A stretch of DNA of 64,000 bases from Histidinibacterium aquaticum. Its GTDB lineage: Bacteria; Pseudomonadota; Alphaproteobacteria; Rhodobacterales; Rhodobacteraceae. The notes beneath the pieces are model-generated. The model did no database searches and was not told where the DNA came from. It was given only the letters and a program-made list of their open reading frames with translations. The translations under genes were made by a program, and so were the position numbers. Location: positions 297,522-361,521 of the forward strand of contig NZ_VYQE01000002.1 in assembly GCF_008710275.1 (NCBI RefSeq). Reading direction: 5' to 3'. The number at the start of each line of letters is the position of its first letter. The stretch's first letter is position 1. Below, piece by piece: positions 1-9,573 of the stretch.

Positions 1-6
1 TTGCTC

Positions 7-1320
7 TTAGAAAACATCTTGTCCGGCCCGTATGTAGATCATGGGATTCACGGGTCGCCCGCCGACGCGCACCTCGTAGTGCAGGTGGGGGCCGGTCGAC
101 CGTCCGGAATTGCCAATATCACCGATGTGCTGTCCACGCGAGACCCTTTCGCCGACGCTCACCCGGATTCTGCTCTGGTGGGCGTAGCGGGTCTCGATCC
201 CGAACTCGTGCTGGATCTTCACGAGGCGGCCATAGCCCGAGGACCAGCCGGCGTGGGTGACCACGCCGTCGGCGGGGGCGTAGATCGGCGTGCCGATGGG
301 CGCCGCGAAGTCGGTGCCCTCGTGCATCCGGCCCCAGCGCATTCCGAAACCGCTGGTGAAGCGGAAGTTGTTGCGCACCGGCATGTCGAAGGGGGCACGC
401 TCGGCCGCGATGCGGTAGAGGTTGATGCGGTCCAGGCCGTCGAGGATCTCGTTGGCGCGGGCCGCGTCGGGATCGAGCCCGCCGCCGCGCGTCGAGAAGC
501 TGAGAGGCGTGAGCGGGCCGCCGGTGCCGGAATAGCCGCGCCGCACTTCGCTGATGAGGTCGGAGGGGTTGAGCCCGGCCTCGCGGAACATGCGGTCCAG
601 CGGCTCGACCGAGATCGTCATCGCCTCTTCGAGCTGGCGGAAGATCTCGTCGTTCTTCTCCTGCAGGAGCCGCAGCTCCAGCTCCATCTCGGCGGCATGT
701 TCGAGGGCGAACTCGGCGTCGGCGGCGACCAGGTCGCGTTCGGCGGCGGTTTCGGCCAGGGCCGAGGCGAGAAGGTCGACGGTGCCCGTCACCTCGTCGG
801 ACTGCATGTCCGGCCCGCCGTCGCTGCCTTCGAGCCGGGCCTGGAGGGTCGTGGCCTGCTCCCGCGCCGAGTCGCGTTCCTCGCGGATGCGGCGGAGGGT
901 GGACTGGATGACCTCGATGCCCGTCTCGAGTTCACGGGCCCGCGTCTCGGCCTCCAGGAGTTCCGTCTGCATGACGCTCACCTGGTCGAGCGTGGTCGCG
1001 AAGCGCTGCTGCGCCGCGAGCGCCTCGGAGGCGCGCTGGTCACGTTCGACCGAGAGAGCGTTCAGACGCTCCTCGTAGATCATCTGGTCCCGCTTGGCCT
1101 GGGCGCGAAAGTTCCCGGCGCCGATACTGTCCATGAGCAGGATCGCCGTCGCGACGATGGACCAGCCGACGAGCACGGTCGCCGTGCCCCAGCCGACGAG
1201 CTGCATCCCCGGCTTGAGCCGGATGAAGCGTGTCTCTGTGTCCGATCTGATGAAGAGGCGACGTTCCGGAAGCCGCTTTTCGAGGGCGGCGTGCAGCCGC
1301 TGTGCCATTCGAGATCTCAC
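7..1320 (-). CDS. M23 family metallopeptidase with N-terminal membrane anchor and coiled coil (DUF5930-type)
   Basis: Likely a membrane-anchored peptidoglycan endopeptidase or an EnvC-like amidase activator acting in the periplasm. A single hydrophobic segment lies at about residues 40-63. It is followed by a long Glu/Arg/Gln-rich coiled coil (about 75-240) and a C-terminal M23 (LytM) domain. The zinc-site motifs are present: H333-xxx-D337 (HEGTD) and HLH at 412-414, so the domain should be catalytically competent. The start is a GTG. It is preferred to the ATG four codons downstream because my recollection of roseobacter homologues is an N-terminus of the form MRxR followed by RLFxxSDTETRFIRL. 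The gene ends 6 bases from the window edge, so its downstream neighbour (often a bactofilin in this family) cannot be seen. Confidence 0.88.
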   Translation of the reverse strand: MRSRMAQRLHAALEKRLPERRLFIRSDTETRFIRLKPGMQLVGWGTATVLVGWSIVATAILLMDSIGAGNFRAQAKRDQMIYEERLNALSVERDQRASEALAAQQRFATTLDQVSVMQTELLEAETRARELETGIEVIQSTLRRIREERDSAREQATTLQARLEGSDGGPDMQSDEVTGTVDLLASALAETAAERDLVAADAEFALEHAAEMELELRLLQEKNDEIFRQLEEAMTISVEPLDRMFREAGLNPSDLISEVRRGYSGTGGPLTPLSFSTRGGGLDPDAARANEILDGLDRINLYRIAAERAPFDMPVRNNFRFTSGFGMRWGRMHEGTDFAAPIGTPIYAPADGVVTHAGWSSGYGRLVKIQHEFGIETRYAHQSRIRVSVGERVSRGQHIGDIGNSGRSTGPHLHYEVRVGGRPVNPMIYIRAGQDVF

Positions 1321-1491
1321 GTCTCTCTAGTCCTGTCCCCAACCAATCCGTTCACGGCCGCGTTGCCTCCCTGTGACCGCGTTGCGAGAGGGATACCGAC
1401 CGGGGGTAGGGGGGGCAAGGCGGCAGGCCCCCGAGGTTCCGCAATTGACCTCGGAGAGGCAAAATCGGCAAAATCTCGCCGAAACGAGGGG

Positions 1492-2307
1492 TTAACCTGC
1501 CCGTTCTTCGGCCAGCGGCCAGTAGAAGTCGGGCGGAAGACCGGCCTCCGCGCGCTTTTCCTCGTTGAAGGGCGGCTTGGTTCCGCCTTTGAAATACCGC
1601 CGGACGAGCTCGTGAAAGGCGTCCTTCGGATCCTTTTCATGGCGCCCGCAGAGAAAGTGGAACCACTTCGCCCCGTAGGAGACGTGGTGCACCTCCTCAG
1701 CGTAGATCGTCTCCAGCGCCTCCACGACGTCGGGACCATCCGACTTGCGGAAGAGCTCGATCATGCCGGGCGTGACGTCGAGGCCGCGCGCCTCCAGCAC
1801 CATCGGCACCACGGCGAGGCGGCCCAGTAGGTCCTCCGCCGTATCCTCGGCGGCGCGCCACATGCCGGCATGGGCGGGCAGGGCGCCGTAGTGCGCGTCG
1901 CGCCTCTCGAGGCAATCGCAAACGAGGTTGAAGTGCTTGCTCTCCTCGTCGGCGGACTTGACCCAGTCGTCGTAGAATCCTGCCGGCATGGGCGTGTCGG
2001 TGAAGCGCGCGATGATGTCCCAATGCAGGTCGACGGCGTTCAGCTCGATATGCGCGACGGCGTGCAGCATGGCGATGCGCCCGGCCTCGGTCCCGGGCTT
2101 GCGCTTGGGGACGTCGCGCGGGTCTAGCAGCTGCGGCGCCTCGGGGCGGGCGGGGCGGAGCGGGGGCTCGGCGCTGCCGACGAGGGGCGTCTCACCGGCT
2201 TCGCGGGCGGCGAACCAGGCGGCGGCATGGCGGCGGGAGAGGGCGGTCTTCTCCCGGCCGTCGGCGGTGGTGAGCACCTCGACGGCCATCTCTGCGAGGG
2301 TCTGCAT
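1492..2307 (-). CDS. DUF455 family ferritin-like protein
   Basis: 271 residues matching the DUF455 family, which has a ferritin-like four-helix fold. Helical Glu/His pairs typical of a di-metal carboxylate site are visible: HIELNAVDL near residue 107, DEESKHF near 140 and EEVHHVSYG near 214. The biochemical role of the family is not firmly established. An oxygenase or tRNA-modifying role (MiaE-like fold) has been suggested for relatives, but that is inference. It is encoded downstream of the peroxiredoxin gene on the same strand, about 100 bases away, and upstream of the M23 peptidase gene. No strong Shine-Dalgarno sequence was seen. Confidence 0.82.
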   Translation of the reverse strand: MQTLAEMAVEVLTTADGREKTALSRRHAAAWFAAREAGETPLVGSAEPPLRPARPEAPQLLDPRDVPKRKPGTEAGRIAMLHAVAHIELNAVDLHWDIIARFTDTPMPAGFYDDWVKSADEESKHFNLVCDCLERRDAHYGALPAHAGMWRAAEDTAEDLLGRLAVVPMVLEARGLDVTPGMIELFRKSDGPDVVEALETIYAEEVHHVSYGAKWFHFLCGRHEKDPKDAFHELVRRYFKGGTKPPFNEEKRAEAGLPPDFYWPLAEERAG

Positions 2308-2411
2308 GGGCGGCTCCGGCGGTCTGGCGTGCGGTCGGGCATAGCCAGAGCCCGTCGTGCCGGGAAGTCCGGCGCCGCACCGGGCGCCGGCCTGTTGTCT
2401 GCGGGAAACGG

Positions 2412-2885
2412 TCAGAGGGCGCGAACGGCCTCCAGCACCTCCTCGGCGTGGCCCGGCACCTTCACCTTGGGCCAGACGCGGACGATGCGTCCGTCGCGGC
2501 CGATCAGGACGGTCGTGCGCTCGATGCCCATGAAAGTCTTGCCGTACATGCTCTTTTCCTTCCAGACGCCGTAGCGCTCGCAGACGTCGTGCTCCTCGTC
2601 GGAGAGCAGCGCGACCTTCAGGCCGTGCTTGTCCCTGAACTTGTCGTGCTTGCTCACGCTGTCCTTGCTGACGCCGAGGATCACCGCTCCGGCCTCGGTG
2701 AAGGCCTCCAGGTGCTCGGAAAAGGCGATGGCCTGCTTGGTGCAGCCCGAGGTGTCGTCGCGCGGGTAGAAGTAGAGCACGACGATCTCCCCCGCGTGGT
2801 CCGAGAGCGAGACCTCGCCGCCGCCGTCGCGCGGCAGGGTGAATTCCGGCGCTTCCGCGCCTGCCTCGATCGTGATCTCTGCCAT
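2412..2885 (-). CDS. bcp: thioredoxin-dependent peroxiredoxin, BCP/PrxQ type
   Basis: 157-residue thiol peroxidase reducing H2O2 and organic hydroperoxides in the cytoplasm. The peroxidatic cysteine C48 lies in the PRDDTSGCTKQA motif. The second cysteine that E. coli BCP carries five residues later is absent. The other cysteine is C102 in DVCERYG, so this is either a 1-Cys type or uses an atypical resolving residue. The reading frame stays open far upstream, but MAEITIEAG is the family N-terminus and fits the length. Divergently transcribed from the AsmA-like gene with a 90-base shared intergenic region. Confidence 0.93.
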   Translation of the reverse strand: MAEITIEAGAEAPEFTLPRDGGGEVSLSDHAGEIVVLYFYPRDDTSGCTKQAIAFSEHLEAFTEAGAVILGVSKDSVSKHDKFRDKHGLKVALLSDEEHDVCERYGVWKEKSMYGKTFMGIERTTVLIGRDGRIVRVWPKVKVPGHAEEVLEAVRAL

Positions 2886-2975
2886 GTCTTTCCCCTCACT
2901 GCAGTCGTTGTCCGATGACCCGTTTCGTTCTAGGCCGCCCCGGCGCAGAATAAAGGCGCGACGACGCGGAGGCAC

Positions 2976-5900
2976 ATGAGCGGGACGGGAGAGGGCAAGG
3001 ATCGCGCGAAGCGGCGCGGGCGCAAGCGGCGCGCCGCGGGGCGTCTCGCCATCGCGCTCGCCGGGGCTTCCGTCGCCTTCCTGGTGGTCGTCGCCCTCTC
3101 GCTGCCTGGCCGCGAGATCACCGCCCCCTCCTGGGTGACCGAGGACGTGGAGGCCCGGGCGGAGGAGATGCTCGGCGGCGGGATCGACTTCCGCGACATT
3201 ACCGTGACGCTGGGCTCCGACCTGCACCCCCGCGTGGCCCTGACCGAGGCCGTGCTGAGCGATGCCGAGGGCCGCGTTGTGGCCCGGGTGCCGCGGATCG
3301 ACGCGCTGGTCTCTCCGCGGGGTCTGCTGCTGGAGCGACAGTTGCTCTTGCAGGAACTCGTGGTGACGGGGGCCGAGGTCGTGCTCGCGCGCGACGAGAG
3401 CGGCGCCGTGCAGGTCTCCTTCGAGGCGGGCGGCGGTCCGGGGGCCGGGGGGCTCGCCGATGCGCTCGACCGTCCGGCGCTCGCGGCGCTGGAGGAGGTG
3501 CGGGCCGAGGCGCTGACCCTGACCTATGAGGATGCGCGGAGCGGCAGGCGGTGGACCGTCGAGGACGGCGACATGCGGCTGAGCGTGACGGACGAGGCGC
3601 TCGAGATCGCAGGGGACCTCGAGGTGCCGCAGGCCGGGGGTGTGCCCTCGACGCTCGCGGTCGACGTCAGTCTGCCGCGCGGCGACGGGGCTGCGGCCTT
3701 CGGCATCGACCTCGACGGGGCGCCGGCGGCGGACCTCGCCGGTCAGTTCGCCGCCCTGAGCTGGCTCCGGGTGATCGATGCGCCGCTCTCCGGCAACCTG
3801 CGCGGCACGCTCGGGGCGGACGGCCGGCCGGGGGAGATGGACGCGGTCCTCCGGATCGGGGCAGGCGTCGTGCGGGCCTCCGACGAGACCCGACCCATCC
3901 CCTTCGACGGGGCGCGCGCCTATCTCTCCTATGCTCCCGCCACCGACGAGATCGCCGTCGACCTGCTCGAACTCTCGTCGGAGGAGGCCGAGATCCATGC
4001 CTCGGGCCGGGCGTACCTGCGGGACCTGCAAAACGGGCGGCCCGGCGAGATCTGGGGGCAGTTCGACATCGCACGGGCCTCGGTGAACCCCGGCGGCCGC
4101 TACGCGGACCGGCTGGATCTGGCCGAGGGCGCGGCGGACCTGCGTCTGCGCTTCGACCCCTTCCGGCTGGACCTGGGCTCCGCCACGCTCGCGCTTCCGG
4201 GCGGTGCGAGGCTCCAAGCCAACGGCGAGGCGCGGGCCGGGGAAAGTGGCTGGCGGGTGGCGCTCGACCTCGCGTCGGAGCGAATGACCATCGCGGATGC
4301 CCTCGGCCTCTGGCCGGAAGGCTGGCGTCCCGGCGTGCGCGGCTGGTTCGCGCGCAATGTCACCGCCGGTCGGGTCTCAGATCTCTCGGTGAGCCTGCGA
4401 AGCGAAGCTGGCGCTGCGCCGATCGTGGCCGCGGACTTCGAGATCTCCGAGGGCTCCGTCCGGTTCCTCCAGCGGATGCCGGAGCTCACCGGCGCCGAGG
4501 GCTTCGTCCAGATCCTCGACCGCAGCTTCGCCCTGACCCTCGACGCGGGCGAGGTGGAGGCGCCGGAGGGCGGCACGCTCGACCTCGCGGGCTCGAGCAT
4601 GGTGATCCCGGTCATGGGGCTGCCGAGGACCCCGGCCGAATTCGCGCTAAAGGTCGCGGGACCGCTCCCGGCGCTGCTTTCGGTGGTGGACCGGCCGCCT
4701 TTGACCTTGCTCTCCCGCGCGAACTTGCCGGTCGCGCTGGCCGAGGGAGAGGCCGAGGTCTCGGGCCGCGTGGTGCTGCCGCTCGGGGACGGGCTGACGC
4801 CGGACCAGGTGAGCTACGAGATGGAGGCGACCTTCCGGAACGTGACCTCGGACGAGCTGGTGCCGAACCGGACCCTCACGGCGGAGAGGGTGACGCTTTC
4901 CGCGAGCCCCGGCGGCCTGACGGTCGACGGTCCGGTGCGGGTGTCTGGTGTGCCGGTTGAAGGCAGCTTCTCCAAGACCTTCGAGCCCGGCAGCCCCGCC
5001 CGCGTCTCGGGGGAGGTACGGCTCTCGCCCGAGGCGCTCGAGGCTTTCGGGATCGGTCTGCCGGAGGGTGTCGTCGCGGGCCAGGGGACGGGCCAGCTCG
5101 ACCTCACGCTCCGGCGCGGCGCTCCGCCGGCCTTCACGCTGACCTCCGACCTGACGGGGCTGCGCCTGCGGCTGCCCTGGGTCGGCTGGGAGAAGGTGCC
5201 GGGCACATCGGGGCGGCTCGAGATCGCCGGGCAGCTCGGCGAGACGCCGCATGTCGACAGGCTCGCGGCAGAGGCGCCCGGCCTTCGGGCCGAGGGGCGG
5301 ATCGACCTCGAGACGGGCGGGCGCTTCGAGGCGGCGCGGTTCTCGCGGCTGAGCGTGGGCGGCTGGCTCGACGTGCCGCTGGTGCTGCGGGGGCGCGGCG
5401 CTGGACAACCCGTCGGCGTGGAGGTCAATGGCGGCACGCTCGACTTGCGCCGCGCCCGCTTCGGCGGCGGAGGTGGCAGCGGGCAGGGCGGCCCCATCAC
5501 GGCGGAGCTGGACCGGCTGCAGATCACGGAGACCCTCGCGCTGACCGATTTCGTCGGCAGCTTCCGGCCGGACGGCGGTCTCGGCGGACGGTTCGGGGCC
5601 CGTGTGAACGGCGGCCCGTCCGTCGAGGGGGCGCTCGTGCCGTCGGAGGGGCGGACCGCGGTGCGGCTGACCTCGGAGGACGGGGGCGGCGTCCTCCGCG
5701 CCGGGGGCCTCCTGCCCAACGCGCGGCAGGGCAGTCTCGACCTGCGGCTGCAGCCGACCGGGAGCCCCGGCACCTTCGATGGCCATCTGAGCATCGACGA
5801 TCTGCGCATCCAGGACGCGCCGGCCATGGCGGCGCTGCTCGACGCGATCTCGGTGGTGGGTCTGCTGCAGCAGCTCGACGGGCAGGGGCTGGCCTTTTCC

Positions 5901-6227
5901 GAGGTCGACGCCTGGTTCCGGCTTACGCCGGATCGCATCACGGTGACCCAGGCGAGCGCCGTCGGTCCCTCGCTTGGCCTCTCGCTCGACGGGACCTATA
6001 CGCAGGCCACCAAGGCGATGGAGTTCCAGGGCGTGATCTCTCCTTTCTACCTTCTCAACGGCATCGGATCGGTGCTGACCCGACGTGGCGAGGGGCTCAT
6101 CGGGTTCAACTTCACCCTCGGCGGCACGCCGGGCGATCCGCAGGTGCGCGTGAACCCGCTCTCTGCCCTCACGCCGGGGATGTTCCGCGAGATTTTCCGC
6201 CGCCCGGCGCCGGAGGTGGGCCAGTGA
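2976..6227 (+). CDS. AsmA/YhdP-like (DUF3971) inner-membrane-anchored giant protein
   Basis: 1083 residues. A basic N-terminus is followed by one transmembrane helix (about residues 22-44), then a very long beta-rich periplasmic region. Conserved C-terminal features of the AsmA-like/DUF3971 group are present, for example [19 protein letters not shown] and a [16 protein letters not shown] stretch near the end. Members of the AsmA/YhdP/TamB superfamily bridge inner and outer membrane and are implicated in phospholipid transport to the outer membrane. The function here is inferred from the family. A GGAG lies just upstream of the ATG. The stop codon overlaps the queA GTG start by four bases (GTGA), so the two genes are translationally coupled. 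Confidence 0.85.
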   Translation: MSGTGEGKDRAKRRGRKRRAAGRLAIALAGASVAFLVVVALSLPGREITAPSWVTEDVEARAEEMLGGGIDFRDITVTLGSDLHPRVALTEAVLSDAEGRVVARVPRIDALVSPRGLLLERQLLLQELVVTGAEVVLARDESGAVQVSFEAGGGPGAGGLADALDRPALAALEEVRAEALTLTYEDARSGRRWTVEDGDMRLSVTDEALEIAGDLEVPQAGGVPSTLAVDVSLPRGDGAAAFGIDLDGAPAADLAGQFAALSWLRVIDAPLSGNLRGTLGADGRPGEMDAVLRIGAGVVRASDETRPIPFDGARAYLSYAPATDEIAVDLLELSSEEAEIHASGRAYLRDLQNGRPGEIWGQFDIARASVNPGGRYADRLDLAEGAADLRLRFDPFRLDLGSATLALPGGARLQANGEARAGESGWRVALDLASERMTIADALGLWPEGWRPGVRGWFARNVTAGRVSDLSVSLRSEAGAAPIVAADFEISEGSVRFLQRMPELTGAEGFVQILDRSFALTLDAGEVEAPEGGTLDLAGSSMVIPVMGLPRTPAEFALKVAGPLPALLSVVDRPPLTLLSRANLPVALAEGEAEVSGRVVLPLGDGLTPDQVSYEMEATFRNVTSDELVPNRTLTAERVTLSASPGGLTVDGPVRVSGVPVEGSFSKTFEPGSPARVSGEVRLSPEALEAFGIGLPEGVVAGQGTGQLDLTLRRGAPPAFTLTSDLTGLRLRLPWVGWEKVPGTSGRLEIAGQLGETPHVDRLAAEAPGLRAEGRIDLETGGRFEAARFSRLSVGGWLDVPLVLRGRGAGQPVGVEVNGGTLDLRRARFGGGGGSGQGGPITAELDRLQITETLALTDFVGSFRPDGGLGGRFGARVNGGPSVEGALVPSEGRTAVRLTSEDGGGVLRAGGLLPNARQGSLDLRLQPTGSPGTFDGHLSIDDLRIQDAPAMAALLDAISVVGLLQQLDGQGLAFSEVDAWFRLTPDRITVTQASAVGPSLGLSLDGTYTQATKAMEFQGVISPFYLLNGIGSVLTRRGEGLIGFNFTLGGTPGDPQVRVNPLSALTPGMFREIFRRPAPEVGQ

Positions 6228-7273
6228 AGCTGAGCGAGTTCGACTTCGACCTGCCGGAGGAGCTGATCGCGACCCGGCCCGCGCGGCCACGCTCCTCGGC
6301 CCGGCTGCTGCTGGCCCAGGGCGACGCGATCGAGGACCGGGTGGTCTCGGAGCTGCCCGACATCCTGCGGCCCGGCGACCGGCTGGTGCTGAACGACACC
6401 AAGGTGATCCCGGCCCGGCTCTCCGGCCGCCGCTACCGCGAGGGGCCGGAGGGAGAGGGGGGCGCGCGGATCGAGGCGACGCTGCTGGAGCCGCGCGCGG
6501 ACGGCGCCTGGTCGGCGCTGGTCAAACCGCTGAAGAAGCTGCGAGACGGCGAGGAGGTGATCTTTTCGCCCCGTCTCTCGGCGCGGCTGGAGGGGCGCGA
6601 CGAGGGCGTCGGGCGGCTGAGGTTCAACCTGGCGGGCGAGGATTTCGACGCGGCGCTGGCAGAGGCCGGCGCCATGCCCCTGCCGCCCTACATCGCCGCC
6701 AAGCGCCCGGCGGACGAGGCCGACAAGCAGGACTACCAGACGATCTGGGCCGAGCGTCCGGGGGCGGTGGCGGCGCCCACGGCCTCGTTGCATTTCGACG
6801 ATCCGCTCATGGAGGCGCTCGCCGTGCGCGGGGTGCAGTTCACGCATGTCACGCTGCACGTCGGCGCGGGCACCTTCCTGCCGGTCAAGGTCGACGACAT
6901 CAGCGAGCACCGGATGCATGCCGAGTGGGGCGAGGTCTCCGAACGCGCGGCGGCCGAGATCGAGGCGACTCGCGCGGAGGGGGGCCGGATTATCCCCGTC
7001 GGCACGACGGCGCTGCGGCTGATCGAGAGCGCGGCGACCGGCGACGGACTCGGACCCTGGCGCGGGGAGACGGACATCTTCATAACGCCCGGCTTCCGCT
7101 TCCGGGTCGCGGACGGGCTGATGACGAACTTCCACCTGCCCAAGTCGACGCTGATGATGCTCGTCTCCGCGCTCATGGGAGTGGATCGCATTCGAGCCGT
7201 TTACCGGCACGCAATCTCCGAGCGCTACAGGTTCTTCTCATACGGCGACGCGTCACTGCTGCTTCCCGGTTGA
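6224..7273 (+). CDS. queA: S-adenosylmethionine:tRNA ribosyltransferase-isomerase QueA
   Basis: 349 residues, full length for QueA. The enzyme transfers and isomerises the ribosyl moiety of SAM onto preQ1 at tRNA position 34 to give epoxyqueuosine. It shows the family N-terminus ([21 protein letters not shown]), a central [18 protein letters not shown] motif, [15 protein letters not shown], and the C-terminal [17 protein letters not shown] and [12 protein letters not shown] signatures. The start is a GTG overlapping the upstream stop codon. No other queuosine genes are nearby. Confidence 0.97.
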   Translation: MKLSEFDFDLPEELIATRPARPRSSARLLLAQGDAIEDRVVSELPDILRPGDRLVLNDTKVIPARLSGRRYREGPEGEGGARIEATLLEPRADGAWSALVKPLKKLRDGEEVIFSPRLSARLEGRDEGVGRLRFNLAGEDFDAALAEAGAMPLPPYIAAKRPADEADKQDYQTIWAERPGAVAAPTASLHFDDPLMEALAVRGVQFTHVTLHVGAGTFLPVKVDDISEHRMHAEWGEVSERAAAEIEATRAEGGRIIPVGTTALRLIESAATGDGLGPWRGETDIFITPGFRFRVADGLMTNFHLPKSTLMMLVSALMGVDRIRAVYRHAISERYRFFSYGDASLLLPG

Positions 7274-7406
7274 GGCCGCCGCCGGCGGGGGCTAGGTGGC
7301 GCGCAGAACGACACGCGGATGTCGCACTCCGGTGCGAAGCGAACCCGCGGATCGAGTAGACGTCCGGCCAGCCAAAGGCGGCCGGCGAATAGGCAAGAGG
7401 TTCGAT

Positions 7407-8735
7407 ATGCTATCGCTTGTAGGCAGCGCTTGGCCGCTGCTTCTGGGCATGTTCATGCTCATGGTCGGCAACGGCCTTCAGGGAACGCTTCTGGGTGTTC
7501 GCGGCGATCTCGAGGGGTTCGGGACCTTCGAGATGTCACTGGTGATGTCAGCCTACTTCCTCGGCTTCCTCGGCGGATCGCAGCTGTCGCCGGGCATGAT
7601 CCGGCGCGTGGGTCACGTCCGCGTCTTCGCGGCGCTCGGCTCGGCGATCTCGGCGATCCTGATCCTCTATCCCACGCTGGTCTCGCCCGCGGCCTGGATC
7701 ATCGGCCGCGTGATCATCGGCTTCTGCTTCTCCGGGGTCTACGTCACCGCGGAGAGCTGGCTGAACAACGCGGCCAGCAACGAGAACCGAGGGCAGGCGC
7801 TCTCGCTCTACATGATCGTGCAGATGGGCGGGATCGTCGTGGCGCAGTACCTGCTGCTGCTGGGCGACGCGGGGGGCTACGTGCTCTTCATCATCCCCTC
7901 GGTGCTGGTGAGCCTGGCCTTCGCGCCCATCCTGCTGTCGGTCTCGCCCACGCCGGCCTTCGAATCGACCAAGCCGCTGAACCTGCGGCTGCTGATCGAG
8001 GCCTCGCCTCTCGCCTCCGTGGGCATGATCCTGCTCGGCGGCGCCTTCGCCGCGCAGTTCGGCATGGCCGCGGTCTATGCCACGCAGGTCGACCTCTCGG
8101 TCGGGCGGATCTCGGTCTTCGTCTCGGTCTTCTACATCGCGGCGGTGGTGGCGCAGTATCCCATCGGCTGGCTTTCGGACCGGCTCGACCGGAGGATGCT
8201 CATCATCGGCGTCGCGGCCGTCAGCGCGGTGGGCGCGGTGCTGGGCTTCCTGCTGCCGCCGACCTTCGGGACGCTGGTCCTTGCGGCGGCGCTCATCGGC
8301 GGGACGACCAACCCGCTCTACGCGCTGCTCATCGCCTACGCGAACGACTATCTCGAGCGGGAAGACATGGCGGCGGCCTCCGCCGGCTTCGTCTTCATCA
8401 ACGGCCTCGGCGCGGTCGCCGGACCGGTTACGGTCGGCTGGCTCATGCGCAGCTTCGGGCCGGAGGCCTACTGGGGTTTCATCGCCGTGCTGATGTCGGC
8501 CATCGCGGGCTACGGCCTCTACCGGACGACGCGCCGCCCGACGGTCAGCAACGCGGGCGAAGCGGTGCCCTATTCGCCGGTCCTCGCGAACGCCTCTCCC
8601 TACGCGGTCGACATGGCCCAGGAGGTCTATGCCGAGCATGAGGCAGAGGTCGACACGGAGAGCGATCGGGGCAGCGCCGACAACGACGGCGACCGCCCCA
8701 CAGGCTCCGGTCCGGGCCAGGCGGTGCCGGTCTGA
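7407..8735 (+). CDS. MFS transporter (YcaD/UMF2-like)
   Basis: 442-residue major facilitator with twelve predicted membrane helices. The loop GWLSDRLDRRMLII after helix 6/7 is the MFS motif-A equivalent, and SAYFLGFLGGSQLSP marks the first pair of helices. The frame is open further upstream, but the ATG at 7407 has a good Shine-Dalgarno sequence (AAGAGG, six bases away) and gives a first helix beginning directly after MLSLVGSAW. The cytoplasmic C-terminal tail is acidic. The substrate cannot be predicted; relatives are annotated as sugar or drug transporters without experimental support. Confidence 0.88.
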   Translation: MLSLVGSAWPLLLGMFMLMVGNGLQGTLLGVRGDLEGFGTFEMSLVMSAYFLGFLGGSQLSPGMIRRVGHVRVFAALGSAISAILILYPTLVSPAAWIIGRVIIGFCFSGVYVTAESWLNNAASNENRGQALSLYMIVQMGGIVVAQYLLLLGDAGGYVLFIIPSVLVSLAFAPILLSVSPTPAFESTKPLNLRLLIEASPLASVGMILLGGAFAAQFGMAAVYATQVDLSVGRISVFVSVFYIAAVVAQYPIGWLSDRLDRRMLIIGVAAVSAVGAVLGFLLPPTFGTLVLAAALIGGTTNPLYALLIAYANDYLEREDMAAASAGFVFINGLGAVAGPVTVGWLMRSFGPEAYWGFIAVLMSAIAGYGLYRTTRRPTVSNAGEAVPYSPVLANASPYAVDMAQEVYAEHEAEVDTESDRGSADNDGDRPTGSGPGQAVPV

Positions 8736-8810
8736 CCTTGCACGGGCCTGCGCCTCGGCGCAGGCTCGGTCCGGGCGCGGGCAGTCGCGTCCGGAGACCG
8801 CGAGGCACGC

Positions 8811-9407
8811 ATGACCCACCCGCAGGAGATTATCGACTTCTGGCTCGACGAGGTCGGGCCGAAGGGCTGGTTCGAGCCGCCCGAGGGGCTCGACGACGAC
8901 ATCCGGGAGCGCTTCGGCGGTCGCTGGAAAGAGGCCTCCGAGGGCGGGCTGGGGCTCTGGCTGACAACCCCGCAGGAGAGCCCGGCCTACCTGATCCTCA
9001 CCGACCAGTTCCCGAGGAACATGTTCCGCGGCGAGGCCCGCGCCTTTGCGACCGACCAGAACGCCCGCGCGGCGGCCAAGGTGATGATATCCCGCGAGTG
9101 GGACCTGCGGCTGGAGGCCCGGGCCCGGCCCTTCGTCTACCTGCCGCTGGAGCACTCCGAGAACATCGTCGACCAGGACCGGGCCGTCGCCCTCTTCGCA
9201 GAGCGGCTGCCCGAGGACACCCAGAGCCTGCTGCACGCCCGCGCCCACAGGGAGATCATCCGCCGCTTCGGCCGCTTCCCGTTCCGAAACGCCGCGCTCG
9301 CCCGCCGAACGACAGAGGCCGAGCAGCGCTTCCTCGACGAGGGCGGCTACGGCGCGATCGTCCGAGCGCTCCAGGCGGAGCAGGGCGACGCGGCCCCGAG
9401 CGCCTGA
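8811..9407 (+). CDS. DUF924 family protein
   Basis: 198 residues matching DUF924 (a TPR-like helical protein family of unknown function). Family hallmarks are the N-terminal EIIDFWLDEVGPKGWF, the LILTDQFPRNMFRG motif, PFVYLPLEHSE, and the HREIIRRFGRFPFRNAAL motif near the C-terminus. It lies 75 bases after the MFS gene on the same strand, with no obvious terminator between them, so co-transcription is possible. No function can be assigned from sequence. Confidence 0.9.
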   Translation: MTHPQEIIDFWLDEVGPKGWFEPPEGLDDDIRERFGGRWKEASEGGLGLWLTTPQESPAYLILTDQFPRNMFRGEARAFATDQNARAAAKVMISREWDLRLEARARPFVYLPLEHSENIVDQDRAVALFAERLPEDTQSLLHARAHREIIRRFGRFPFRNAALARRTTEAEQRFLDEGGYGAIVRALQAEQGDAAPSA

Positions 9408-9573
9408 CCGCGCTCCCGGGCCCGCCGCCGCGTCGAATGCGCCCGGTCTTCCGGCGAGGCCCTGAGATCCCAGAGACTTGCACGCGGCGCGGTCCGGCCA
9501 TGCCGGTGTGTCTCTGGCAAGGCCGGTCCCGATCGTTTAACGTCAAACCAATTCGCCAACCGGAGGAGGCTTC

